From NCBI GenBank assembly GCA_910584735.1, contig CAJUBM010000065.1, forward strand, positions 1 to 16,649: DNA of 16,649 nucleotides, written 5' to 3'. This DNA is from an uncultured Muribaculaceae bacterium. GTDB lineage: Bacteria > Bacteroidota > Bacteroidia > Bacteroidales > Muribaculaceae. Every line of letters begins with the position of its first letter. Position 1 is the stretch's first letter. The notes below the pieces were generated by a model. The model saw only the letters and a program-made list of their open reading frames with translations. It was not told the DNA's origin and searched no databases. Both the position numbers and the translations under genes were made by a program. Positions 1 through 7,524 of this stretch are shown in pieces.

Positions 1-37
1 ATCAGTTTTTCATGGTATTAGATTTAAGGTAAGAAGA

Positions 38-68
38 TTATTCGTCGAGATGACGAGTAATTTTTTTT
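38..68 (+). terminator. Rho-independent terminator of an upstream gene
   Basis: A 9-bp stem (38-46 with 52-60, one G-T pair) closes a 5-base loop and is followed directly by eight T residues (61-68). This is the classic intrinsic terminator layout on the plus strand. A short open frame ending in TAA at 30-32 would stop six bases before the stem, so the terminator probably closes a gene that begins left of the window. That gene cannot be identified from what remains. Confidence 0.8.
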
Positions 69-172
69 GCCCTATAACGAAAACACCACCCACATACCAT
101 CTGCAACCGTAGCCACACAGGCATCGGCAATAACGCCGAAATAGCCCATCCCCTACACAATATTCTCTACTA

Positions 173-224
173 ATGGCCGTTAATTGTTTGAACCTTTTTT
201 CGGTTCTGAACAATTAACGGCCAT
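173..224 (+). repeat. Long near-perfect hairpin just upstream of rdgB
   Basis: Bases 173-188 pair perfectly with 209-224 (16 bp). The stem continues through one G-T pair and a bulged T207 into five more pairs (190-194 with 202-206), closing a 7-base loop TTTTTTC (195-201). No T-run follows on either strand, so it is not a standard terminator. The structure ends 11 bases before the rdgB ATG at 236, so in mRNA it would sit against the ribosome-binding region. A 14-codon frame starting at ATG 173 lies inside it. A role in translation or RNA stability is inference. Confidence 0.7.
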
Positions 225-235
225 CATATACCGCC

Positions 236-844
236 ATGCCATTAAATCTGGTTTTTGCCACCAACAACGACCATAAACTACGCGAAGCCCGCGAAATCCT
301 CGGGAATCACTGCCATATACTCTCGTTGAAAGAGATAGGCTGCACAGAAGACCTCCCCGAGACCTCATCAACCCTTGAAGACAATGCCCTGCAGAAAGCC
401 CGCCAGGTTGCCGAGAAATTCGGGTGCGACTGTTTTGCCGATGATACGGGGTTAGAGGTAGAAGCCCTCGGAGGGGCGCCGGGAGTAAACTCCGCCCGCT
501 ATGCATCTTCCAACGGAGCCGGCGACAGCCATGATTCCGATGCCAATATGCGGCTATTACTCCATAGTCTTCAAGGTGCGGCCACTCGCAAAGCCCGTTT
601 CCGTACGGCTATAGCTCTGATAAGAGGCGGCCGCGAGACCATTTTGGAAGGAGTCGTGAATGGGCATATCACCGAGACCCCTGCCGGCATTGACGGCTTC
701 GGTTACGACCCTATATTTCAGCCGGAAGAGTCCCAACTCACTTTCGCACAAATGTCGGCTGATGAAAAGAACGCCATATCACACCGCGGACGCGCCCTGC
801 GCGCCCTTCTGCGCCATATAGAGGATACTGACAAACAACAATAA
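236..844 (+). CDS. rdgB: XTP/dITP diphosphatase (RdgB/HAM1 family)
   Basis: This house-cleaning enzyme hydrolyses non-canonical purine nucleoside triphosphates (XTP, dITP, ITP) to the monophosphate and pyrophosphate, keeping deaminated purines out of DNA and RNA. The 202-aa product has the family motifs in order: the FATNN nucleotide-binding start (residues 7-11) with Lys14, TLEDNA with Glu48, ADDTGLEV (68-75, the metal/catalytic Asp pair), GFGYDPIF (154-161), Lys178 and SHRGRAL (182-188). Length is normal for the family and the protein is cytosolic. The ATG at 236 puts the N-terminal motif at the usual distance. A strong hairpin ends 11 bases upstream. porZ follows after 64 bases on the same strand with no terminator between, so co-transcription is plausible. 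Confidence 0.95.
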   Translation: MPLNLVFATNNDHKLREAREILGNHCHILSLKEIGCTEDLPETSSTLEDNALQKARQVAEKFGCDCFADDTGLEVEALGGAPGVNSARYASSNGAGDSHDSDANMRLLLHSLQGAATRKARFRTAIALIRGGRETILEGVVNGHITETPAGIDGFGYDPIFQPEESQLTFAQMSADEKNAISHRGRALRALLRHIEDTDKQQ

Positions 845-908
845 CAGGTAGCCTCATATTCTCGCTCTTACCTCCATTACGCACACATTATACCCACGAC
901 ATATCACG

Positions 909-3275
909 ATGATAAAGAAACTACTCATATTGATTCTTGCCTTACTGCCTATGATGGCAAAAGCCCAACAGGCAGTAGGCTCATGGACATTCTATCCGTC
1001 CTTCTCCACAGTGCAGAAAATAGTGGAGACAAAGCAAAAGGTATATTATATCTCGGCAGGCTCGCTTTTCTATTTCGACAAAGAAACCGAGGAACGAGGG
1101 CATCTGAATTCCTCGACCGGCCTCAACGATGTGGAAATCAGCAATATCTTCTTCAACCCCAACGGCAACTACCTGCTGGTATGCTATACAACGGGGAACA
1201 TGGATAAAATCTACGACTCGGGACGGATTGTGAACCTGCCTGATATTGCCAATGCAATAATGACAACCGCCCCCTCTGTAAAAGATGTGGCTTTCGGCAA
1301 AGATGCCTTCTATGTGCTCACCAATTTCGGTCTTGTCAATTACGATGACAACAAAAATGAGGTTCGCGCAACAGCCTATACCGACCAGATACAATCGGTG
1401 ATGTGCATGGGCGACTACGTGGTTGCCAACATCGACAACCAACTCCGTTTCGCACCCCTGACTGAACGTGTCACCAACATCGACAAACTGAAGCTCCTCC
1501 CCAATTACACCAATCGGATAACCAAACCGAAAATGCTCGGCACCCCCGAAGGCCTCGGCTATTTCGCCGACGGCCCGGCTTCCGGCTACAAGGTGTGGAA
1601 AATGACCGTTGACTTCGCCTCGGGAACACCATCTTTCGCCCTCATCACAGATCCCGCTACCGGACAGGCAGCCACCGGGATAACCGACATAGTAGCCAAT
1701 GCAGACGGCACGATAAACCTTATGTCAAAAGGTGCCATCTTCCGTCTCGACCTTGAAGGTAAACCCACACGCATCACCATCCCTACCACCTTACAGGGAC
1801 AGGTAATATCCTCTTCCGCCGGTGCCTCCTCTGTCTGGACCGCCAACAACGAAGGCATCGCCGAATTCGATCTGACGGCATCCGACCCCGTGACCCTGCG
1901 CGACCGCTTCACCGGCTCGGAACTCACCGTGCTTGACCCAAAATATCTAACTCCTGCCCCTGACGGCAAAATCATACCGGCATCACGATACATGGATCGC
2001 CTGTATGACCATGGATTGCATCCTCAGACATTCAGATTCAACATAATTGATCATGGCAAAATCTTAGATATTACCCCCGTACCGAATACCATATCCGGAA
2101 ATATTGACAAATCATATCGCATTGTACAATCACCAAATGATCCCAATTTATATTTCGTAGGAGTTTGGAGAGGTGGTGTGTACCGTATTGACAACGGTGA
2201 GTATACCGACAGATACAGTACAAGTAATGCTCCTTTCCTAAACGATAGAATTGTAGAGGTATTCTTTGACAAACCTGGAAATCTATGGGTAATATGCGAC
2301 GACTATAACTGTGTATATTTTCTTCCTGCCGATAAAATCGCTAAGGGTGCCGGCAACGTCACAAAGGAAGACTGGGTACATACCCAAATTACCACCCATC
2401 ATGGCCGCGACACCAGAGGTTATGGTTGCACTAAATCCAACCTTGTGTTAATGTGTAAAGTATATGGCGACCCGAAGCCCATAGCGCTGACAATTTATGA
2501 CACTAAAGGGACGGCCACTCCTGATGATGACGAGTTCATATCTATAGAAACCATATACGACCAAGACAACAATTCGGTAAACACGTCTTTCGCCGGTTTT
2601 GCTGAAGACAATGAAGGGAATATCTTTGTAGGCAGCGATGGATGTGTACTGAACCTCGGGAAGCCCAAAGTCTCGCAACTCGGCACAACCGCCACATTCA
2701 ACCGCATAAAAATCCCGCGAAACGACGGCACAAACCTCGCCGACTATCTGGCCGACGGCTCGCAGATCTATGAGATTGCCGTAGATGCGGCCAATAATAA
2801 ATGGCTTGCCACCTCTTCCGGCGCCATACAGGTGAATTCTACCAATGATAAAATAATACAGCATTTCACCGCCGACAATTCACCACTTCCAGCCAACCGT
2901 GTGCAGGCCGTGGCATGCGACCCTAACTCCAATTCCGTATGGTTCGCCTTCGCGAACGGACTTATGGAGTACAGTTCCAACACCTCTCCCGGCAGCGATG
3001 ACTTTTCAGAGGTCTACGCCTACCCAAATCCCGTGCGACCGGAATATTCCGGCTGGATTACCATAAAAGGGCTGATGAACGACTCCCTTGTAAAAATTGC
3101 CGATGCAGCAGGGAATGTAGTAAACCAGGGCCGTTCGAACGGCGGCATGTACCTTTGGGACGGCTGTAACCCCAATGGCGAACGAGTACGCTCAGGGGTA
3201 TATTACGTCTACGCATCACAGAACGCCACCGGCTCCTCCTCCGGCGCCGTGACAAAGATATTGGTTGTAAACTAA
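909..3275 (+). CDS. porZ: PorZ-like T9SS beta-propeller protein with C-terminal sorting domain
   Basis: This is a 788-aa exported protein. Residues 1-19 are a signal peptide (MIKKLLILIL... with a cleavage site after AKA). The long middle is rich in propeller-like beta repeats, for example VWKMTVD, GVYRIDNGEYT, NLWVICDDYN and NKWLATSSGAI. A T9SS-type C-terminal domain begins near residue 701 with the signature YPNPV and ends in KILVVN. Length and layout fit PorZ, which in Porphyromonas gingivalis is a surface member of the PorU-PorV-PorQ-PorZ attachment complex and helps supply anionic LPS to the PorU sortase. A porV gene about 0.8 kb downstream supports the call. A different T9SS-exported propeller protein is the main alternative. 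The segment from about 2020 to 2340 is visibly AT-richer than the rest. Confidence 0.82.
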   Translation: MIKKLLILILALLPMMAKAQQAVGSWTFYPSFSTVQKIVETKQKVYYISAGSLFYFDKETEERGHLNSSTGLNDVEISNIFFNPNGNYLLVCYTTGNMDKIYDSGRIVNLPDIANAIMTTAPSVKDVAFGKDAFYVLTNFGLVNYDDNKNEVRATAYTDQIQSVMCMGDYVVANIDNQLRFAPLTERVTNIDKLKLLPNYTNRITKPKMLGTPEGLGYFADGPASGYKVWKMTVDFASGTPSFALITDPATGQAATGITDIVANADGTINLMSKGAIFRLDLEGKPTRITIPTTLQGQVISSSAGASSVWTANNEGIAEFDLTASDPVTLRDRFTGSELTVLDPKYLTPAPDGKIIPASRYMDRLYDHGLHPQTFRFNIIDHGKILDITPVPNTISGNIDKSYRIVQSPNDPNLYFVGVWRGGVYRIDNGEYTDRYSTSNAPFLNDRIVEVFFDKPGNLWVICDDYNCVYFLPADKIAKGAGNVTKEDWVHTQITTHHGRDTRGYGCTKSNLVLMCKVYGDPKPIALTIYDTKGTATPDDDEFISIETIYDQDNNSVNTSFAGFAEDNEGNIFVGSDGCVLNLGKPKVSQLGTTATFNRIKIPRNDGTNLADYLADGSQIYEIAVDAANNKWLATSSGAIQVNSTNDKIIQHFTADNSPLPANRVQAVACDPNSNSVWFAFANGLMEYSSNTSPGSDDFSEVYAYPNPVRPEYSGWITIKGLMNDSLVKIADAAGNVVNQGRSNGGMYLWDGCNPNGERVRSGVYYVYASQNATGSSSGAVTKILVVN

Positions 3276-3301
3276 ATCAGACTGACAACAACCTACCCTA
3301 T

Positions 3302-3358
3302 CCGTTAACATCCCATGTGCATAAGATTTATCACAATGGGGGTGTTAACGGATTTTTT
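3302..3358 (+). terminator. Strong Rho-independent terminator after porZ
   Basis: A stem of about 18 bp pairs 3302-3319 with 3332-3351 (bulges at 3335 and 3338, one G-T pair), with a 12-base loop. It is followed by A3352 and six T residues (3353-3358). It lies 26 bases after the porZ stop and separates rdgB-porZ from the next transcription unit. Confidence 0.88.
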
Positions 3359-3360
3359 CG

Positions 3361-3368
3361 TAATTTTG
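3361..3368 (+). promoter_or_regulatory. Bacteroidetes -7 box for the 3413 gene
   Basis: TAATTTTG matches the Bacteroidetes -7 consensus TAnnTTTG and lies two bases after the T-run of the preceding terminator. Transcription would start near 3375, about 38 bases before the ATG at 3413. I see no good TTG/TTTG -33 box at the expected distance, because that position falls in the terminator stem. Confidence 0.5.
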
Positions 3369-3412
3369 CAACTAATTAAGAAATACTCGACAAAACCACC
3401 TGCTCTTTACTG

Positions 3413-3937
3413 ATGAACTCACTGAAATATACCGATGAGACAGACCGGGCTTACGGCCTGGGGGGAATGGCTGTCGCCATGGTAGTCTGGGAAAGTGACA
3501 GATACATACATATGCTTGACATCGAAGCCTCCGCCGACCAGGGACTACGGCTAACCCCGGACTTCTATATGATACGCAGTCCAAAGTCATCGCCAAGAGC
3601 CACCTGGAATGACTCTGTAGAAAAGTTCCAGCTTACAGCAGGTCTGATAATCTCCAACATACTGTGCCGCGCCCTCGTAAAAGACCGACAAGAAATCTCG
3701 ACCCAGTTACGCCAGACCATTGTCAGCCAACTACGGGAGGAAGGAGCATATGTGGCCGACCTCACAGACAACGAGGTTGAGACCATCTTCTCAAAAGCCT
3801 ATAACTACTTCCATTCGATATTCTCACATCCCACGATAGCCGGTTTATGCGGTAAGCTGGCCGAATCAGTTCAAAGCGAACGCCAAATCTACCGTGAGCA
3901 AATCCTTGAGATATTGGCCCCGCTACAACGAATCTAA
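3413..3937 (+). CDS. Unrecognised 174-aa protein between porZ and porV
   Basis: I do not recognise this family. The 174-aa product has no signal peptide or clear membrane segment, so it is probably cytosolic. The N-terminal third looks beta-rich (MAVAMVVWESDRYIHMLDIEA, residues about 19-39), with aromatic residues in YMIRSP. The rest looks helical and charged (SVEKFQLTAGLIISNIL, then RQEISTQLRQTIVSQL and AESVQSERQIYREQILEIL). It starts with ATG 45 bases after a TAATTTTG promoter box and has normal codon use for the window, so it is very likely a real gene. It is separated from porZ by a terminator and from porV by 111 bases with no visible terminator. It may therefore be transcribed with porV, but a T9SS role is only suggested by position. 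Confidence 0.8.
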   Translation: MNSLKYTDETDRAYGLGGMAVAMVVWESDRYIHMLDIEASADQGLRLTPDFYMIRSPKSSPRATWNDSVEKFQLTAGLIISNILCRALVKDRQEISTQLRQTIVSQLREEGAYVADLTDNEVETIFSKAYNYFHSIFSHPTIAGLCGKLAESVQSERQIYREQILEILAPLQRI

Positions 3938-4048
3938 TCCTTTTCAGATAATACACCCACCTTAGCGGTCTGACACAATAAAAGCGGCTGATTTCAGTTA
4001 TACAATCGTACACTTCATGAGAACGGGCGCAACGGGCGCCACAGTTGC

Positions 4049-5302
4049 ATGATACAGAAACAGCCGATTACCGCTATGACCAAATATCTGAAAGCCATCA
4101 TACTGTCTGCGTTGTCTGCAGTAACGCTATTCATGGGCGGCGTCCCTGCGGCCTTTGCCGAGGAGCCGATAAAAAACGAGTTCAACCCTATCGAGACAGG
4201 TGTGACATCACTCAACATCGCACCCGATGCGCGCGGAGCCTCCCTTGGCGACCTCGGCGCGGCTACCGACCCCGATGCCAACTCACAATTCTGGAACCCG
4301 TCAAAATACGCGTTCGCCTACTCACAGGCCGCCGTATCGCTGAGCTATACTCCCTGGTTACGCAAACTCGTCAACGACATTTTCTTAGCCAATTTGGCCG
4401 GTTATTGGAAAATCGGCTCCAACGACAACCAGGCCATATCGGCATCCTTACGTTATTTCTCGTTAGGCGAGGTGAACGGTACTGACAACAGCAATGTCAC
4501 CACGAGCCTTCAACCCTACGAACTATCATTCGATGTGGGTTATTCGCGTAAGCTCTCCGAGAAATTCTCGATGGGCGTGGTGTTCCGCTACATTTACTCC
4601 GACCTCGGTTTCTCATCCTCATATGCCGGCGACCAGTCAACGGGAGCATCGGCTTTCGCCGCCGACATTGCCGGATATTATACCACCTACCCCATCATCG
4701 GGCAGAATGAATGTCAATGGTCTTGGGGTTGGAACATATCGAACATCGGTACAAAGGTCTCCTATGACAACGGCAACCGCCCGGCCTTCCTTCCTACCAC
4801 CCTGCGTCTCGGCACCACTTTCATGTTCCCACTGGCCGATTACCATAACCTCGCCGTCAGCCTTGACCTCAACAAACTCCTTGTCCCGGCAAAACCGCGT
4901 CAGAGCGACTATCTCGATGCCGACGGCCAAGAGGACAGGCGAGCCTACGAGGAAGCCTACGAAGACTGGCAGAATATGTCGCCTATAACCGGCATATTCA
5001 AATCTTTCACCGATGCCCCCGGCGGCTTCAAGGAGGAGCTTCGCGAGATACAGTATTCCATCGGAGCCGAATACAGCTACAACCAGCAGTTCTTCCTACG
5101 CGCCGGATACTATCATGAAAGCGCATACAAAGGGAACCGCCAGTACTTCGGTTTCGGCGCCGGATTCTCATTGAATATCGTGCGTCTGGATGCCTCCTAT
5201 ATGCTGGCGACCGCACAGACATCACCCCTTGACCAAACATTGCGTTTCACACTTACATTCGATATGGACGGCCTGCGCGATCTTTTTGGACGTCGCAAAT
5301 AA
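4049..5302 (+). CDS. porV: T9SS outer-membrane shuttle protein PorV (LptO)
   Basis: PorV is a FadL-like outer-membrane beta-barrel. It collects T9SS cargo by its C-terminal domain from the SprA/Sov translocon and carries it to the attachment complex. The 417-aa product has a signal peptide (hydrophobic core IILSALSAVTLFMGG, cleavage after AFA near residue 37). The PorV hallmark follows: SLNIAPDARGASLGDLGAATDPDA, then FWNPSKYAF. After that come alternating aromatic beta-strands ending in TLRFTLTFDMDGLRDLFGRRK, and a charged extracellular-loop-like insert (about residues 280-335). Length is close to the roughly 390-aa P. gingivalis protein. An in-frame ATG at 4076 (MTKYLKAI) gives a more compact signal peptide and may be the true start. 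ispF follows after 47 bases with no terminator. Confidence 0.92.
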   Translation: MIQKQPITAMTKYLKAIILSALSAVTLFMGGVPAAFAEEPIKNEFNPIETGVTSLNIAPDARGASLGDLGAATDPDANSQFWNPSKYAFAYSQAAVSLSYTPWLRKLVNDIFLANLAGYWKIGSNDNQAISASLRYFSLGEVNGTDNSNVTTSLQPYELSFDVGYSRKLSEKFSMGVVFRYIYSDLGFSSSYAGDQSTGASAFAADIAGYYTTYPIIGQNECQWSWGWNISNIGTKVSYDNGNRPAFLPTTLRLGTTFMFPLADYHNLAVSLDLNKLLVPAKPRQSDYLDADGQEDRRAYEEAYEDWQNMSPITGIFKSFTDAPGGFKEELREIQYSIGAEYSYNQQFFLRAGYYHESAYKGNRQYFGFGAGFSLNIVRLDASYMLATAQTSPLDQTLRFTLTFDMDGLRDLFGRRK

Positions 5303-5349
5303 ATTCGTCCCTCTCATATAATGCCATATTCTCTCCTTCAACAACAATT

Positions 5350-5826
5350 ATGTATCGAATAGGAAACGGATTTGACGTACACCGGTTCGCCCCGGATCGC
5401 GACCTGATATTGTGCGGAGTAAAGATACCATGCGAACTCGGACTGCTCGGCCACAGTGATGCAGATGTAGCTCTCCACGCTCTGGCTGATGCAATATTAG
5501 GTGCATGCGCCCTGCGCGATATAGGTTACCACTTTCCTGACACAGACCCGCGTTATAAAGGAGTTGACTCCCGGCTGCTTCTGCGCGAGACATTACGTCT
5601 GGCCGCAGAGCGCGGTTTCCGACCCGTAAACGTGGATGTCACGATAATTGCCCAGAAACCGAAGCTACTCCATCATATACCTCTGATGATTGACAACGTG
5701 GCTACCGACCTGGAACTTCCTGCCGATGCTGTATCTGTGAAAGCTACCACGACCGAGCACCTCGGCTTCACAGGACGCGGCGAAGGAATTGCGGCCATAG
5801 CCACCGCGATGCTCTGCAAAATCTGA
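5350..5826 (+). CDS. ispF: 2-C-methyl-D-erythritol 2,4-cyclodiphosphate synthase
   Basis: IspF is the zinc-dependent cyclase of the non-mevalonate (MEP) isoprenoid pathway. It converts CDP-ME 2-phosphate to MEcPP and releases CMP, acting as a cytosolic homotrimer. The 158-aa product is full length. Metal ligands are visible as DVH (Asp9, His11) and His43, in the block GHSDADVALHALADA (34-48). The loop DIGYHFPDTD (57-66) and the nucleotide-binding block KATTTEHLGFTGRGEGIA (131-148) are intact. The ATG at 5350 gives the usual family N-terminus (YRIGNGFDVHRF). It follows porV closely and probably shares its transcript. A possible weak stem-loop lies after it at 5839-5883. Confidence 0.97.
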   Translation: MYRIGNGFDVHRFAPDRDLILCGVKIPCELGLLGHSDADVALHALADAILGACALRDIGYHFPDTDPRYKGVDSRLLLRETLRLAAERGFRPVNVDVTIIAQKPKLLHHIPLMIDNVATDLELPADAVSVKATTTEHLGFTGRGEGIAAIATAMLCKI

Positions 5827-5906
5827 CCTGCCCCCACCTTGTAACCCCTGATGCGTTTCACCTAACAAACGATTTGGTTACAATTTGTTTACATATACAC
5901 TTTGTA

Positions 5907-5938
5907 TTGTATATTCCCCTCTTTTTTGCCTATTTTTG
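5907..5938 (+). promoter_or_regulatory. Bacteroidetes-type promoter for the 5970/6101 genes
   Basis: TATTTTTG (5931-5938) matches the -7 consensus TAnnTTTG. A TTG at 5907-5909 lies 21 bases upstream, a normal position for a -33 element. Transcription would begin near 5945, ahead of the candidate ORF at 5970 and the gene at 6101. Confidence 0.6.
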
Positions 5939-5969
5939 CAACAAATTAAGTCTTACGGGTGTTAATTGA

Positions 5970-6104
5970 ATGAAAGTCGCCAACCGACGCTCAGCCTGCT
6001 TACCATCCCACAGTGCATCCCTGGAACGTCCCTTGGCCCCGGCTCAAACTATTATCACATCGACAGACCTCGGTTTGGAAATCAAAAACGTTACAGGCAA
6101 ATGA
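5970..6104 (+). CDS. Possible 44-aa ORF coupled to the 6101 gene
   Basis: An ATG at 5970, about 25 bases after the predicted transcription start, opens a 44-codon frame (start MKVANRRSACL, end EIKNVTGK). Its TGA (6102-6104) overlaps the ATG of the next gene (6101-6103) as ATGA, a typical translational-coupling arrangement. The peptide is basic at its N-terminus and has no signal peptide or recognised motif. An alternative reading is a TTG start at 5966 in another frame, fused in phase to the 114-aa gene. Third-position GC does not separate the two readings. Either may be chance in a leader region, so this is tentative. Confidence 0.3.
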   Translation: MKVANRRSACLPSHSASLERPLAPAQTIITSTDLGLEIKNVTGK

Positions 6105-6445
6105 TTCAAAAAAAGGTTATAGACGCAATCTATAAGAAATACAAAAAACGCCCAGCTTCCCCCGATGAGCTGGACATACCATTGCTTTTCGAGAAATTAC
6201 CGTTTGAGGCTAATATCGAGATTGACGGCAATGACCTTATAATAAACACAGTCGAGGCATCATCCCCATTTCATAGCATACCTATCGGAAATATCCATGC
6301 TATTGTGGAATTCGATGAAGCCATAGCCATCGTATTGCGAGCATCTATCATCTTCCTTTCAAAGGATGACGGCTCGGCGCACGTCCATCTGAAGGCTGTA
6401 GGAGACTCTTTGCTGGAACGCCTCCTCCCCTCCTACTTCGGCTAA
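6101..6445 (+). CDS. Unrecognised 114-aa protein
   Basis: I do not recognise this family. The 114-aa product is soluble, with no signal peptide. It opens with a basic helix (MIQKKVIDAIYKKYKKRP), followed by an acidic linker and a helix (DELDIPLLFEKLPFEA). An alpha/beta segment comes next (IEIDGNDLIINTV, then GNIHAIVEFDEAIAIVLRASIIFLS), and it ends LLERLLPSYFG. I prefer the ATG at 6101. The frame stays open upstream to a TTG at 5966, but that extension is low-complexity and unlike a domain, and 6101 gives a natural amphipathic start. The promoter at 5907-5938 serves it. Its stop lies 8 bases from the convergent acyltransferase stop. Confidence 0.65.
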   Translation: MIQKKVIDAIYKKYKKRPASPDELDIPLLFEKLPFEANIEIDGNDLIINTVEASSPFHSIPIGNIHAIVEFDEAIAIVLRASIIFLSKDDGSAHVHLKAVGDSLLERLLPSYFG

Positions 6446-6453
6446 CGCCCGGG

Positions 6454-7512
6454 TTACCCCCGGCCTCCAGTAAGAACCCATAACAACCTTGGAAATATAG
6501 ATTTCACTACGAAGAACGCACATATAGACACGACAGCTATACACACGAAATCAGCAAAATAGCAACCTATTACACCAATAAAGCTGTCAGGATGGATAAT
6601 ATTAATAATCTTTATAACATAAGGGGAGATAATACCATGGAACGCATAAATAAAAAAAGCCGATTGCGCAAGAGGTTTTCTTTCCACCAGGTTACTGAAA
6701 GACCACAGGTAAAAGGTCATCCCTAAAATCGCCATACTGATATCCCCCATCCCCTTAAGACAAAGCGTAAAAAGCCCCAAGCCTCCCATATCTATTTTAT
6801 GGCCAAACCATTGCAAAATGAAAAGCAACAAAATTGCCGCACCCCATATCATTGCCGGAACCTTAAAGAAACGAACATAACTATCCGGATTTATCCCCCG
6901 GCAACATATTGAAAGATATATACCACCTGAAAAATACAATATCCCTGCCATATACTCGCCCCCGAACATCTCAGCCAAGACAAAGAGAAGCAAGCTGAAG
7001 CCGCCAAAACGTTTTATAAGAAAATATATCGCAGGTACGAGCAACACCAACAATATTAAGTTCCGCAGGAACCATAACGGCACAAGCGAAGGCTCTATAA
7101 ACATCTCATACATACTAAAAGAGCCAAACGCCGCCGTGTCGCTGCAATACCTCGCCCCCAACGGTGTCATCTTAATGATATTACGCACAATATATGCAAA
7201 CACATTCCACAACACATAAGGTACAACCAATGTCCGTATCCTACTTTTAAGCTTACCCAGATATGAGGCAGCCGAGAGGGAAGCATTACCTCGGTTAAAA
7301 AGAAATCCCGAAATAAGAAAGAACAACGGCACCAAGGGAGCCAACACATACCGGTTCATGAATACCTCCACCTCGCATGCCTTTCGTACTCCCGCTACAG
7401 TATGTGGAGAAGATAAATCAAACATCCCGATATTAACGGAATGGATAAGTATGATTCCAAGCATCAGCGGGAATCGTACATTCGAGATTGTTCTAACTTT
7501 TGATAAGGACAT
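6454..7512 (-). CDS. Acyltransferase-3 family membrane protein
   Basis: This is a 352-aa polytopic inner-membrane protein of the acyltransferase-3 family (OafA/NodX type), which O-acylates sugars of LPS, exopolysaccharide or other glycans. Visible family marks are the first membrane helix with Arg13 and the likely catalytic His24 (RFPLMLGIILIHS), the helix PLFFLISGFLF near residue 60, and TLVVPYVLWN near residue 95. About ten hydrophobic segments run through the protein. Its substrate cannot be read from sequence and no glycan locus is next to it. It starts 12 bases after comM and is the last gene of the minus-strand run. The coding region is clearly AT-richer than comM (parts near 27-45% GC by hand count), suggesting acquisition. 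Residues after about 330 are atypical and poorly assigned. Confidence 0.85.
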   Translation of the reverse strand: MSLSKVRTISNVRFPLMLGIILIHSVNIGMFDLSSPHTVAGVRKACEVEVFMNRYVLAPLVPLFFLISGFLFNRGNASLSAASYLGKLKSRIRTLVVPYVLWNVFAYIVRNIIKMTPLGARYCSDTAAFGSFSMYEMFIEPSLVPLWFLRNLILLVLLVPAIYFLIKRFGGFSLLLFVLAEMFGGEYMAGILYFSGGIYLSICCRGINPDSYVRFFKVPAMIWGAAILLLFILQWFGHKIDMGGLGLFTLCLKGMGDISMAILGMTFYLWSFSNLVERKPLAQSAFFIYAFHGIISPYVIKIINIIHPDSFIGVIGCYFADFVCIAVVSICAFFVVKSIFPRLLWVLTGGRG

Positions 7513-7524
7513 ATCAAGTATGTA

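Noticed and set aside
10..213. 67-aa minus-strand ORF at the left edge
   Set aside because: It runs through the terminator and the rdgB hairpin, has no recognisable domain and has Arg/Cys-rich shadow-like composition.
981..1442. 153-aa minus-strand ORF inside porZ
   Set aside because: It is fully antisense to a well-supported secreted protein, His/Val-rich, with no family resemblance.
4017..4052. 11-codon ORF whose TGA overlaps the porV ATG at 4049
   Set aside because: Too short to judge, and the true porV start may be 4076, which would remove the overlap.
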